Part shown: positions 13,803-21,362 of the stretch, piece by piece
Layout of the letters: each line of letters opens with the position of its first letter
Position numbering within the stretch: the first letter of the stretch is position 1
Source of the DNA: Planctomycetota bacterium
GTDB taxonomy: Bacteria; Planctomycetota; UBA8742; UBA2392
Direction of reading: 5' to 3'
Assembly: GCA_020638635.1 (NCBI GenBank)
Contig: JACKIE010000019.1
Span: 1-23,903 of the forward strand
DNA: 23,903 nucleotides
Position numbers and translations under genes: made by a program
The notes under the pieces: model-generated
Told to the model about the DNA's origin: nothing
Databases searched by the model: none
The model's input: only the letters and a program-made list of their open reading frames with translations

Positions 13803-15154
13803 GGCTGTTCCTTTGCGGGCTCGGGGGTGACGTCGCTGGATTCCTGCGCGGCGGCCGGCGCATCCGGGGCACGCCCCTGTTTCCGTTCCGGGGCGGCGTC
13901 CACGCCCAGCGCCTCCGCGATCAGCCGCAGCGAGTCGCTGTTGCCCTGTGCGGCGTGCTGCTTGATGCCCTGGATCTGCGGGTGCAGCAGCTTGTTCAGC
14001 AGGCGGGTCGAGAAACCCTTGATCTCCTCCTGCGCTTCGGGCGGCAGGTCGCGCAACTTCGCCATCAAGCGCTCGACTTCGGCCTGGCGGACCTGCTCGG
14101 CCTTGTCGCGCAATTCGCTGATCAGGGGCCCCGCGGCGTAGGTCTGGAAACCTTTCAGGAAGTGGTCGGTTTCGTCGGTGGCAATTTCGCGGCAGTGCTC
14201 AAGCTCGCGGCTGCGTTCCATGGCGTGCTCCGCCACTACCTGCTCGAGGTCGTCCACGTTGTACAGGAACACGCCTTCCAACTCGCCCACGTCCTCGGCG
14301 ATGTCGCGCGGCACCGCGAGGTCCAGCACGAACACCGAGCTGTAGCCGCGCTTCTTCTGCGACTCTTTGAACTGCTTGCGTTCCAGAATGCGCCCCTCGG
14401 CCGCGGTCTGCGAGATCACCACGTGCGCGGCCGGCAGGTAGTCCTGCAGCAGGTCGAAGGGCACGGCGTCGCCCTGGAAGCGTGCGGCGGCTTCCTTGGC
14501 GCGCTCCAGGTTGCGCGACACCACGATCACGCGCCCGATGCCGGCCTCGCGCAGGTAGGTCAGGGTCAGCTCGCCGACTTCGCCCACGCCGATCAGCAGG
14601 GCGGTTTTGTCGCCCAGGTCTTCGAACACGCGCTTCACGAATCGCACGGCCGTGGCCGAGACGGAAAGCTGCCCTTCACCGATGCCCGTTTCCGTGTGCA
14701 GTCGCTTGGCGGCCTGGAAGGCGCGGTGGAACAGGCCGTTGAGGGCCTTGCCGGTCGCGTTTTCGGACTGCGCCAGCAGGTAGGCTTTCTTGACCTGGCT
14801 CAGGATCTGGGTTTCGCCCAGCACCAGGCTGTCGAGCCCGCCGGCCACGCGAATCAGGTGCTCAACGGCGTCGCGCCCGCGGTGGAAGTAGCAGTATTGC
14901 TCGAGAAACTCGGGCTTCATGCTGTGGTCAGCTGCAAGGCCGCGCAGCAGGCGCTCGCGGGCGTCATCGCCCTCGGTGAAGGCGTAGACCTCGACGCGGT
15001 TGCAGGTCGAAATCAGCACGGCCTCTTCGCACTCGGCGCGTTCGCGGATCGTCTTTAGCGCTGCGGGGATGCGACGGTCCGGGTACGCCAGGCGCTCGCG
15101 CACCTCAAGCGGCGCGAACTTGTGGTTGATCCCGAGCACTACAAACCGCTGCAT
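13799..15154 (-). CDS. hemA: Glutamyl-tRNA reductase
   Basis: Encodes 451 residues. It reduces glutamyl-tRNA to glutamate-1-semialdehyde, the committed step of C5-pathway haem synthesis. Seen: MQRFVVLGINHKFAPLEVRE, catalytic Cys51 in LISTCNRVEVYAF, GLDSLVLGETQILSQVKKAY, the NADPH-binding ALLIGVGEVGELTL (185-198), VFVLDLAVPRDI and YNVDDLEQVV. The last ~30 residues are an Ala/Pro/Glu-rich tail, beyond the usual C-terminal dimerisation domain. ATG 15154 is the family start; the frame stays open 62 codons upstream, but that stretch is the hemX-like gene in another frame. It overlaps that gene by 16 bases and the kinase gene by 4. Confidence 0.96.
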   Translation of the reverse strand: MQRFVVLGINHKFAPLEVRERLAYPDRRIPAALKTIRERAECEEAVLISTCNRVEVYAFTEGDDARERLLRGLAADHSMKPEFLEQYCYFHRGRDAVEHLIRVAGGLDSLVLGETQILSQVKKAYLLAQSENATGKALNGLFHRAFQAAKRLHTETGIGEGQLSVSATAVRFVKRVFEDLGDKTALLIGVGEVGELTLTYLREAGIGRVIVVSRNLERAKEAAARFQGDAVPFDLLQDYLPAAHVVISQTAAEGRILERKQFKESQKKRGYSSVFVLDLAVPRDIAEDVGELEGVFLYNVDDLEQVVAEHAMERSRELEHCREIATDETDHFLKGFQTYAAGPLISELRDKAEQVRQAEVERLMAKLRDLPPEAQEEIKGFSTRLLNKLLHPQIQGIKQHAAQGNSDSLRLIAEALGVDAAPERKQGRAPDAPAAAQESSDVTPEPAKEQP

Positions 15155-16053
15155 GGATCGCCGTCCCGTTCCAGTTGGCTGCTGTCGGCCGTCTGCTGCC
15201 GGTTGCGCGCTTCGACCACTCCAAGGCCGATGTATGTGGTCAGCACCAGCGCGAAGCCGACCAGCACCATGTAGTAGTGGCGCCGGCCGTGAAGCAGGCC
15301 CACGCGTCGCCCGACAAAGGCCGCCAGCAGCACCAGCCACAGCACCAGGCTGGTGATGACCTTCGGGTTGTGCAGGATGTTGCTCCAGGCCGCCGCGTCA
15401 AAGGCCGCGAAACCAAGCGCAAAGCCGAGCGTCAGCATGGGCAAGCCGACCAGGATGCACGAGTTCACGAGCCGGCGCAGGGATTCCAATGGCGGGAAGC
15501 TGCGCATGAAGGCGGGATCCTTGTGCTTCTTCAGCATGCGTTCCTGCAGCAGGAACATCACGGCCGCCACGGTGGCCAGGAAGAACACGCCGTAGGCCAG
15601 GATGGTCAGCACGATGTGCACCACCAGCAGCGGGCTGTCCAGGGGCGCGTCGGCGCCCTGCGTCGCAGTGCCGGCAAGCATCAGGTTGACCAGGAAGATG
15701 ATGGCGATGGCCGGGTAGGCGAACGCGCCGATCGACGGCAGCTTGCGCACGCGGGTGGCCACGAAATAGATCAGCGCCAGGAACAGCGCGCTGAGGGTCA
15801 CCACGTCGAACATGTTCTGGAGCGGCTCTGTGCCCGCGCTGATGAAGCGCGCCACGAAGTAAGCCAACAGCGAGCCCGTGCCCAGTGCCCCCGCCCAGTC
15901 GGCCCAGCGCATATGCACGCGCGTAGGCTGCAGCAGCGCCGCCAGCGCCGTCACGGCCGCAATGATGAACGCGCCGATGGCGACGTGCAGGGCGATCGCC
16001 GCGGTGGGCGACATCGCGTGCTGGCTGAACTGATGGAAGGTCTGCAGCAGCAT
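15139..16053 (-). CDS. hemX: CcsA/HemX-family membrane protein
   Basis: Encodes about 304 residues with eight hydrophobic segments (roughly 15-42, 50-70, 78-104, 108-130, 140-168, 185-212, 225-242, 255-275), matching the cytochrome c assembly/HemX family. Recognisable family marks are PLQNMFDVV (compare PxxNxYExL) and LLVVHIVLTILAYGVFFLA with a conserved His. The tryptophan-rich haem-handling WGxxWxWDxKE motif of true CcsA is not present; the matching place reads AAWSNILHNPKVITS. With hemA directly downstream and overlapping, HemX is the better reading: in Bacillus HemX sits with hemA and affects HemA levels. Start at ATG 16053 is uncertain, as there is no strong ribosome site; ATG 16014 also works. 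It lies 49 bases after mlaD. CcsA of a c-type cytochrome system remains possible. Confidence 0.83.
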   Translation of the reverse strand: MLLQTFHQFSQHAMSPTAAIALHVAIGAFIIAAVTALAALLQPTRVHMRWADWAGALGTGSLLAYFVARFISAGTEPLQNMFDVVTLSALFLALIYFVATRVRKLPSIGAFAYPAIAIIFLVNLMLAGTATQGADAPLDSPLLVVHIVLTILAYGVFFLATVAAVMFLLQERMLKKHKDPAFMRSFPPLESLRRLVNSCILVGLPMLTLGFALGFAAFDAAAWSNILHNPKVITSLVLWLVLLAAFVGRRVGLLHGRRHYYMVLVGFALVLTTYIGLGVVEARNRQQTADSSQLERDGDPCSGL

Positions 16054-16102
16054 GGACCCATTGCAATAAGCCCTGACGGCGGCGCAAGCGACCGGCAGCG
16101 GG

Positions 16103-17194
16103 TTACTGGAAAACCTGGAACAGCAGACTGGCGAAGGTGGTGATCGGCGCCTGCTCGCGGATGTCTTCAAATCCGCTGCGCAGGGTGTTGATGGCGTTCA
16201 GGGTGTCGTTGAACAGGGTGTCGTCGTTGAACAGCTTGCCCACCGTGCCCTCGCCGGCGTTGACGCGCTCGACGGTGATGCCGATTTCGTCGGTCGCCTT
16301 CTTCACACTGTCCAGCAGGGCGGGGGTTTTGCCCACGGCCGACTTGATGTTCTCGCCGGTCTCCTCGTCGTTCAGCAGCACGCCGAAGAAGCCCTTGCCG
16401 CTGTCTACCTTCTCGACGATCGACTTGATGCTGCGGGTAGCGCCCACGGTGTTGTCCGTGGCGTCTTCCACGTTGCGCACGATGTTCTTGATGCGCATGG
16501 CGGTGTCCGCGTCCTCCAGCAGCAGCGAGGCGGCGCCCTCGCCGGCGTTGATCTTCTCGGTGATGTCGCGCACGTTTGTCGTGATGCCCTTGGCGTCCTC
16601 GCTCATCATGCGCACGTTTTCGACCGTGGCGGCCACGTCGCCAGCGACCTTTTCGTCATACAGGATGGTGCCCACGGCGCCGCGCCCGGCGCGCACGTCC
16701 TTGACCACGGCGTTCACGTCCTTGATGGTGTCCACGGCCACGTCGATGCCTTCATTGATGCGGCTGATGCCGCGGCTGGCGGCGGTGAACAGGTCTTCCA
16801 CCAGCTCACCGCGGATCTTTTCGCCCTCGGGCAGGGGATCGGGCGACTGGCCGATGTCCAGCGCGATGGCTTTGCCGCCGAAGGCGCTGCTGGGGATGAT
16901 TTCCGCGTGGCAGTCGTTGTTCAGCGTGATGTCGTCATCGAGCAGGATCTTCACCTCGACGTTGCCGGTGCGGGCGTCGATGAACATGTTCTGCACCTTG
17001 CCCTTGGGCACGCCGCTGATCCAGACCGGCGCGTTGGTCTGCAGGCCCGCCACGTTGGGGAAGATGATCGAGTGTTCCACCTGCCGCACACCGATTTTCA
17101 GGCCGCCGGTGCCGCCCACGTAAACCGCGAAGTACAGGGCGACCGCGAACGAGGCGAAGATCAGCAGGCCGACGATGATGTCACGAATCTTCAT
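16103..17194 (-). CDS. mlaD: MlaD-type MCE-domain lipid-binding protein with 48-residue repeats
   Basis: Encodes 363 residues. One N-terminal membrane helix (5-26) is followed by an MCE domain (~33-130: VEHSIIFPNVAGLQTNAPVWISGV, then ITLNNDCHAEIIPSSAFGGKAI), the part that forms hexameric rings carrying lipid between the membranes. The remaining ~230 residues are helical and contain four copies of a [RND]-[AS]-G-x-G-x-x-x-x-L-[LYF]-x-D motif beginning at 168, 216, 264 and 312, spaced exactly 48 residues. E. coli MlaD has only ~183 residues, so the long repeated tail suggests an extended tube or needle spanning the periplasm. It overlaps mlaF by ATGA. Confidence 0.9.
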   Translation of the reverse strand: MKIRDIIVGLLIFASFAVALYFAVYVGGTGGLKIGVRQVEHSIIFPNVAGLQTNAPVWISGVPKGKVQNMFIDARTGNVEVKILLDDDITLNNDCHAEIIPSSAFGGKAIALDIGQSPDPLPEGEKIRGELVEDLFTAASRGISRINEGIDVAVDTIKDVNAVVKDVRAGRGAVGTILYDEKVAGDVAATVENVRMMSEDAKGITTNVRDITEKINAGEGAASLLLEDADTAMRIKNIVRNVEDATDNTVGATRSIKSIVEKVDSGKGFFGVLLNDEETGENIKSAVGKTPALLDSVKKATDEIGITVERVNAGEGTVGKLFNDDTLFNDTLNAINTLRSGFEDIREQAPITTFASLLFQVFQ

Positions 17195-18228
17195 GTGTCA
17201 CTCTCCTCGGGCTCAAGGCTTTCGGGTTCAGGCTTCTGCGTGGCGGTTTCCACCGGGCCCTCCGTTTCCTCGGGGGCCAGGTCGCGCTCGGTGGGGAAGT
17301 CGGGCTCCTCGGCCGGCGCCACGCCCGCGGCCTCGGCTTCTTCTTCGCTCAGCAGCACGTAGCCCGGCTCGGCCGTGGCGACGGGGGCCTCGGCCTTGAT
17401 GGCTTCAAGGCTGCGCTGGCTGAGCATGCCGGGCGCCACGCCGCGTATGATGGCGGTGGTGGCGCGGCGGCTGAGCGCGCCTTCGCGCCCGCCGGTGATA
17501 AAGTGCTGCACTTCCGGGACGGTGCTGGTCTGGATTTCCTCCGGTGTCCCGATCTGGATCATGCTGCCCTTGTAGAACATGCCGATGCGGTCGCCGATCT
17601 CAAAAGCGCTGTCCATGTCGTGGGTGACTACGATCTGGGTCATGTTGTGTTCGCGTTTCAGTCGGTTGATCAGCTTGTCGATCTCGTTGGCGATCACCGG
17701 GTCAAGGCCCGAGGTCGGCTCGTCGTAAAGCACGATGCCCGGGTCGAGCGCCAGTGCGCGGGCCAGGCCGGCGCGCTTCTTCATGCCGCCCGAGATCTCG
17801 GCGGGGTACTTCTCGCGGTCCTGCCACAGGTTCACGATCTCGAGCTTCTGCTGCACGATCTCGGCGCGCTTCTTGCGGCTCATTTTCGTGTGCTCGACCA
17901 GCGGCAGCTCGACGTTCTCGAACAGGCTCAGCCAGGCGATCAGCGCGCCGGACTGGAACAGCACACCGAACTTGCGCCGCATGATCTCCAGTTCGCGGCG
18001 CGACATGGTGGTGATTTCCTCGTTCTCGACGCGGATCGAGCCTTCGTCGGGCGGCATCAGGCCCACCATGTGCCGCAAGGTGACGGACTTGCCGGTGCCC
18101 GAGTAGCCGATGATCACGAACGTCTCGCCCTGGCGCACGTCGAAGCTCAGCTTGTCGAGAATCTGCCGGCCCGCCAGCAGCTTGCTGACGCCATCGAACT
18201 GCACGGCGAGTTTGGGCGAACCGCTCAT
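17191..18228 (-). CDS. mlaF: MlaF-type ABC transporter ATPase with acidic C-terminal extension
   Basis: Encodes 345 residues. The ATPase domain (1-~245) has Walker A GYSGTGKS (41-48), Q-loop Gln92, the signature ISGGMKKRAGLARAL (145-159) typical of the Mla/Mkl importer group, Walker B IVLYDE (165-170), the D-loop SGLDP and H-loop His203. It would power lipid transport together with MlaE and MlaD. Normal MlaF is about 270 residues; here some 75-100 extra residues follow (from ~RRATTAIIRG), rich in Glu, Pro and Ala and probably disordered after residue 280. The extension is not an MlaB (STAS) domain. It overlaps mlaE upstream and mlaD downstream by ATGA. ATG start, fixed by the overlap. Confidence 0.93.
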   Translation of the reverse strand: MSGSPKLAVQFDGVSKLLAGRQILDKLSFDVRQGETFVIIGYSGTGKSVTLRHMVGLMPPDEGSIRVENEEITTMSRRELEIMRRKFGVLFQSGALIAWLSLFENVELPLVEHTKMSRKKRAEIVQQKLEIVNLWQDREKYPAEISGGMKKRAGLARALALDPGIVLYDEPTSGLDPVIANEIDKLINRLKREHNMTQIVVTHDMDSAFEIGDRIGMFYKGSMIQIGTPEEIQTSTVPEVQHFITGGREGALSRRATTAIIRGVAPGMLSQRSLEAIKAEAPVATAEPGYVLLSEEEAEAAGVAPAEEPDFPTERDLAPEETEGPVETATQKPEPESLEPEESDT

Positions 18229-19013
18229 ATCACACCGGAAACGAACATCTTCACTATCCTATAGAAGCTGGTGAGCAGGTAATTGAAAAACACTACCAGC
18301 GTCAGCGAAAGCACCACGGTGTTGCGGCTCGCGCGCCCGACGCCCACGGCGCCGCCTTCGGTCTTCATGCCCGAGGCGCACGCTACGGAGGCCGCGGCGA
18401 TGCTGAACACGAACGACTTCAGCAGGCCCCAGTAGATGTCCAGCGCCTCGGCGCCGTCCTCGGCGAAGCGCAGATAGTCGGCCCAGGTCACGCCCAGCTG
18501 CAGGTTCGAGACGATGCCGCCGCCGATGATGCCCACGAGGGTGCCCACCACCGTCAGCACCGGGCCCATGATCGAGTAGGCCACGATGCGCGGCATCACC
18601 ACGAAGCTGGCCGGGTTGATGCTCATGACCTCAAGCGCGTCGATTTCCTCGGCCACGCGCATGGTACCGATCTCGGCCGCCATGCTTGAGCCCACGCGGG
18701 CGATCAGCACGAAGCCGGTCATCCAGGGGCCCAGCTCGCGCACCATGGCGGCCACGATCACCAGGCCCACCAGGTTGGTCTGGCCGAAGCGGGCGAATTC
18801 GATGCCCACCTGCAGTGCGAACACCATGCCGATCAGCAGCATGAAGAAGCTGGCGATCGGGATCGACTGGGTGCCGATCACGTGCATCTGCGTGAAGATG
18901 GCGCGGCGCCGGTGCCACAACTGGGTGCTGTGGCCAATGGCCTCCAGCAGCAGCACGAACGTAAAGCCCGCACCCTTCAGCGCCCGCGAAATGACGTTGT
19001 CTTTCCAGTTCAT
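18225..19013 (-). CDS. mlaE: MlaE-type ABC lipid transporter permease
   Basis: Encodes 262 residues, normal for MlaE. It is the inner-membrane channel of the MCE lipid transporter. Family marks: an amphipathic N-terminus then QSIPIASFFMLLIGMVFALQ, MVRELGPWMTGFVLIARVGSS, AAEIGTMRVAEEIDALEVMS, and a C-terminal GMKTEGGAVGVGRASRNTVV (the conserved G-xx-T-x-GGA-x-GVG-x-A pattern). Five to six hydrophobic helices are visible. Its ATG overlaps the stop of the WPLF-repeat lipoprotein gene (19010-19013) and its stop overlaps the mlaF start. There is no mlaB or mlaC gene in the set, so the system uses a different outer part or encodes it elsewhere. Confidence 0.94.
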   Translation of the reverse strand: MNWKDNVISRALKGAGFTFVLLLEAIGHSTQLWHRRRAIFTQMHVIGTQSIPIASFFMLLIGMVFALQVGIEFARFGQTNLVGLVIVAAMVRELGPWMTGFVLIARVGSSMAAEIGTMRVAEEIDALEVMSINPASFVVMPRIVAYSIMGPVLTVVGTLVGIIGGGIVSNLQLGVTWADYLRFAEDGAEALDIYWGLLKSFVFSIAAASVACASGMKTEGGAVGVGRASRNTVVLSLTLVVFFNYLLTSFYRIVKMFVSGVI

Positions 19014-20569
19014 TTGCGGATCTTCACGCCCCAGAACAGCCTGGTGTACCGGTCATCCGGGCCGTGATGATACCCCAGCAGCCCGTACAGGATGTTGAAG
19101 TCTTCGATGTCGCCCGGCTGCGGGCCGTAGGCGTCAGGCAAACGGTCGCGGGCCTGCTTAACCACGTGCCAGTCGAACAGCGGCGCCAGGCTGAGGTCGA
19201 TGTGATAGGGGTCCTCTTCGTAGCTGAACATGCGGAACAGGGCCTGCACCTTGGTTTCGTCGGGGCCGACCTTGACGCTGAAGAACTTGAAGAAGGGCCC
19301 GTAGGCGTTGTCGAACTTCTCGTCGTTGAAGGGGAAGATCGACAGCATGTCGAGGCTGACCGTGCCGTCGGTGTCCTTGGCGTACTTCATCAGGGGCCAG
19401 ACCCGCACCAGGTGCTTGGTGCGGATGGTGCCGTCGGGCTCGGGCAGGTAGCGCTTGAAGTTGGCGAAGAACAGCGGGAACACCTGGTAGCGCGTTTCGG
19501 TGTATTCGGGGAACTCGTCCTCGTAGTACCAGAACAGGGGCCACAGCACGTTGATCGCCGTGCTGGTGCCGCCCGGCGTCTTGCGCGTCGAGTAGTCCCA
19601 TAACGGCCACACGCGGTACTGCGTGAAGTTGTCGCCCTTGGCGTAGCGGAAGATCGGCCAGAAAGCGTCGATGATGGTGGTGTCGGTCAGCTCCGCGCGC
19701 GTGTAGCTGAACATCGGGTAATTCAGGATGAACAGCATGCTGAAGTTGGTGGTCACCGCGCTGGTCTTGAGCCCGAACAGCGGGTAGACCATCAGTGCCT
19801 CGCGGGGGTACTTCTTGTCCATGGCCTCGCGGTCGTAGCGGAACAGCGGCCACAACACGGTCCAGCGGTCGGCCACGGGCAGCTTCTTGGTGCCGCCGGT
19901 GATCTCGTCCGGCACCTCTTTCCATACTTCCGTGCGGCTGAACAGCGGCATCACGCCGTAGGTGCGGTAGCCCGGCCCGTAACCCCACTTCACGATCGGG
20001 AATGGCAGGTAGTAGGTGACGCGCCCCTGGCGGCGCAGTTCCACGTAAAGCGGGAACATCACGAAGCGCACTTCGTCGTTGCCGAACACGCCCTTCAGGT
20101 TGCCGCCAAATGGCGCTACCGCGAAGTGCGAGCCTTCAATAGTGCTCTCGCCGCCGAACACCAGCGGGAAGAAAAAGTAATCAAGCTCGCGGTGGCCGGG
20201 CGCGAAGCTGACGTCGTTCCACCACACGAACGGCAGCGCGTGGAAGCGCGTCTCGTGACGGCCTTCCCAGCCCGGCCTCTCGCGCTCGCGATAGCGGCTG
20301 AGGGGGTAGAAGAACAGGTGGTCTTCTTCGTAGGCCGAGGGATCGCGTATGTAGCGGTAGAAGGGGCGCACGGTGGCGCTGAAGTAGCCGTCGCGGCGCT
20401 CTTCCTGCTCAACGAACGGCCCCAGGGCGCGGGAGGTGGCGTTGCCTTGCGCGTCGATGCTCTCGTTGAAGAACGGCCAGGCGTAAGTGCGCACCGGCGG
20501 CCTGTCGCCGCCAACGGCGCAGCCGCACATCCCCAACGCAAGCACAAACATGGCCAGACAAACGCGCAT
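19010..20569 (-). CDS. Lipoprotein with many WPLF-type repeats, first gene of the mla operon
   Basis: Encodes 519 residues. It opens with MRVCLAMFVLALGMCGC, a lipoprotein signal with probable lipidated Cys15 or Cys17. The rest carries about 18 copies of a short aromatic motif of the type [hydrophobic]-[W/F/Y]-P-[L/I/F]-[F/W/Y] (for example VLWPLFRY, MVYPLFGL, VWPLWDY, VFPLFFANF), spaced some 20-30 residues, alternating with charged turns. This suggests a repetitive beta structure, possibly a barrel or propeller at the outer membrane. I know no characterised function. ATG 20569 chosen for AAAGG four bases upstream and the signal peptide; the frame stays open 158 codons further but lies antisense to brnT. 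It overlaps mlaE by ATGA, so it is a likely partner of the lipid transporter. Confidence 0.82.
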   Translation of the reverse strand: MRVCLAMFVLALGMCGCAVGGDRPPVRTYAWPFFNESIDAQGNATSRALGPFVEQEERRDGYFSATVRPFYRYIRDPSAYEEDHLFFYPLSRYRERERPGWEGRHETRFHALPFVWWNDVSFAPGHRELDYFFFPLVFGGESTIEGSHFAVAPFGGNLKGVFGNDEVRFVMFPLYVELRRQGRVTYYLPFPIVKWGYGPGYRTYGVMPLFSRTEVWKEVPDEITGGTKKLPVADRWTVLWPLFRYDREAMDKKYPREALMVYPLFGLKTSAVTTNFSMLFILNYPMFSYTRAELTDTTIIDAFWPIFRYAKGDNFTQYRVWPLWDYSTRKTPGGTSTAINVLWPLFWYYEDEFPEYTETRYQVFPLFFANFKRYLPEPDGTIRTKHLVRVWPLMKYAKDTDGTVSLDMLSIFPFNDEKFDNAYGPFFKFFSVKVGPDETKVQALFRMFSYEEDPYHIDLSLAPLFDWHVVKQARDRLPDAYGPQPGDIEDFNILYGLLGYHHGPDDRYTRLFWGVKIRK

Positions 20570-20669
20570 TGAGCCTTTGTAAGGGGCAAATACCCAAATG
20601 GAAAGGGGTTCTGGCGGGTCCGGATTGTACATGGTTGACGGCGAATCCCATGCGCGGCAAACCGGGCGA

Positions 20670-20960
20670 GTGACCGAAGACTTCGAATGGGACGACGCCA
20701 AGGCAGCGGCCAACTTCCGGAAGCACCGGGTTGGCTTCGCCGATGCGGTGAAAGTCTTTGATGATCCCCATGAAATCACCACGATCGCGCCGGACAAGTC
20801 CGGTGAAGAGGACCGATATGTGACGATCGGTGCGATCCCAGACGGGCGCGTGCTCGTCGTGGCATTTACGTTTCGGGGGGCTAGAATCAGGGTGATAAGC
20901 GCACGACGGGCCACGCGCTCGGAACGAAATGAGTACGAAAAACGCCGTTTCAAAAGCTGA
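20670..20960 (+). CDS. brnT: BrnT-family toxin (putative RNase)
   Basis: Encodes 96 residues from GTG 20670; ATG 20631 would add 13 residues, and neither start has a good ribosome site. It matches the BrnT pattern: FEWDDAKAAANFRKHRVGFADAVKVF, then DDPHEI, EDRYVTIGAI, RVLVVAFTFRGARIRVISARRATRSERNEYE. BrnT toxins are small RelE-like ribonucleases that stop translation under stress. The antitoxin gene overlaps its 3' end by 32 bases, the usual toxin-first order of this family. It is divergent from the WPLF-lipoprotein/mla operon, and the shared upstream region 20570-20669 is short. All family motif blocks are intact, so it may be functional. Confidence 0.87.
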   Translation: MTEDFEWDDAKAAANFRKHRVGFADAVKVFDDPHEITTIAPDKSGEEDRYVTIGAIPDGRVLVVAFTFRGARIRVISARRATRSERNEYEKRRFKS

Positions 20961-21159
20961 TTCCGACGATCCGCTGGATCAGGAGATCGATTTCTCCGAG
21001 GGTGTGCAGGGCTTCCATGCGAAGCGCCGCAAGGACGCCGCAATGCTGATCCTGCTGGATGGGGAGCTCGCTCGCCAATTCAAGAATCGCGCCGAGGTGT
21101 TGGCGGCGCTGCGGGCTTTTCTGAAGAACCGCCGCAAGTCTGCCCCGTCCAAGAAGTGA
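20929..21159 (+). CDS. Antitoxin partner of BrnT-type toxin
   Basis: Encodes 76 residues. The segment EIDFSEGVQGFHAKR followed by ILLDGELARQFKNRAEVLAALRAFL resembles the small antitoxins that read xYDFSKGVRGKYxxR ... VxLDPDVAxxFPDSxxVNEALR, often found next to BrnT- or RelE-type toxins. The second part should be the strand-helix-helix DNA-binding and dimer unit. It lies in BrnA position, but I cannot say whether it belongs to BrnA proper or to the neighbouring KGVRG family. The ATG at 20929 lies inside the toxin's last codons with GGAA just upstream. As usual for such pairs, it probably binds the toxin and represses their shared promoter. Confidence 0.8.
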   Translation: MSTKNAVSKADSDDPLDQEIDFSEGVQGFHAKRRKDAAMLILLDGELARQFKNRAEVLAALRAFLKNRRKSAPSKK

Positions 21160-21362
21160 AGCGGGCGGCAAGAAGTATGGCCAGGCTCAAAGACCCACCG
21201 GACACCGACATCCCGGTGAATCTCGACTGGTCCAAAGCCAAACGGGGGACCGTCGCGCGGCGCCTCAGGTGTTATGACACCGCAACCGGCTCAAATGCAG
21301 TGCGTGGCAGCTTCGTGCGGCCGATCAGTTCATCTTCCGGCACGCCGACGACGCTTTCGTAG
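21156..21362 (+). pseudogene. Possible truncated second antitoxin-like reading frame
   Basis: A 68-codon frame whose GTG start overlaps the antitoxin stop (GTGA at 21156-21159); an internal ATG is at 21177. Residues ~13-37 (DPPDTDIPVNLDWSKAKRG) resemble the D-x-D-x-P ... DWSKAxRG N-terminus of small antitoxins. After ~residue 40 the frame runs antisense into the end of dusB (from 21272) and looks like chance coding. It could be a remnant of a second antitoxin cut off beside dusB, or no gene at all. Kept at low confidence. Confidence 0.3.

Noticed and set aside
15155..15340. A 62-residue N-terminal extension of HemA
   Set aside because: It overlaps the hemX-like gene in a different frame, and the HemA N-terminus is conserved from ATG 15154.
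16137..17123. DNA tandem repeat suspected from the periodic MlaD tail
   Set aside because: The four protein repeats have clearly diverged in DNA; only the protein motif spacing is regular.
20570..21043. An open upstream extension of the WPLF-lipoprotein frame by 158 codons
   Set aside because: It is antisense to the brnT-type gene, has no family-like sequence, and would bury the clear lipoprotein signal peptide.
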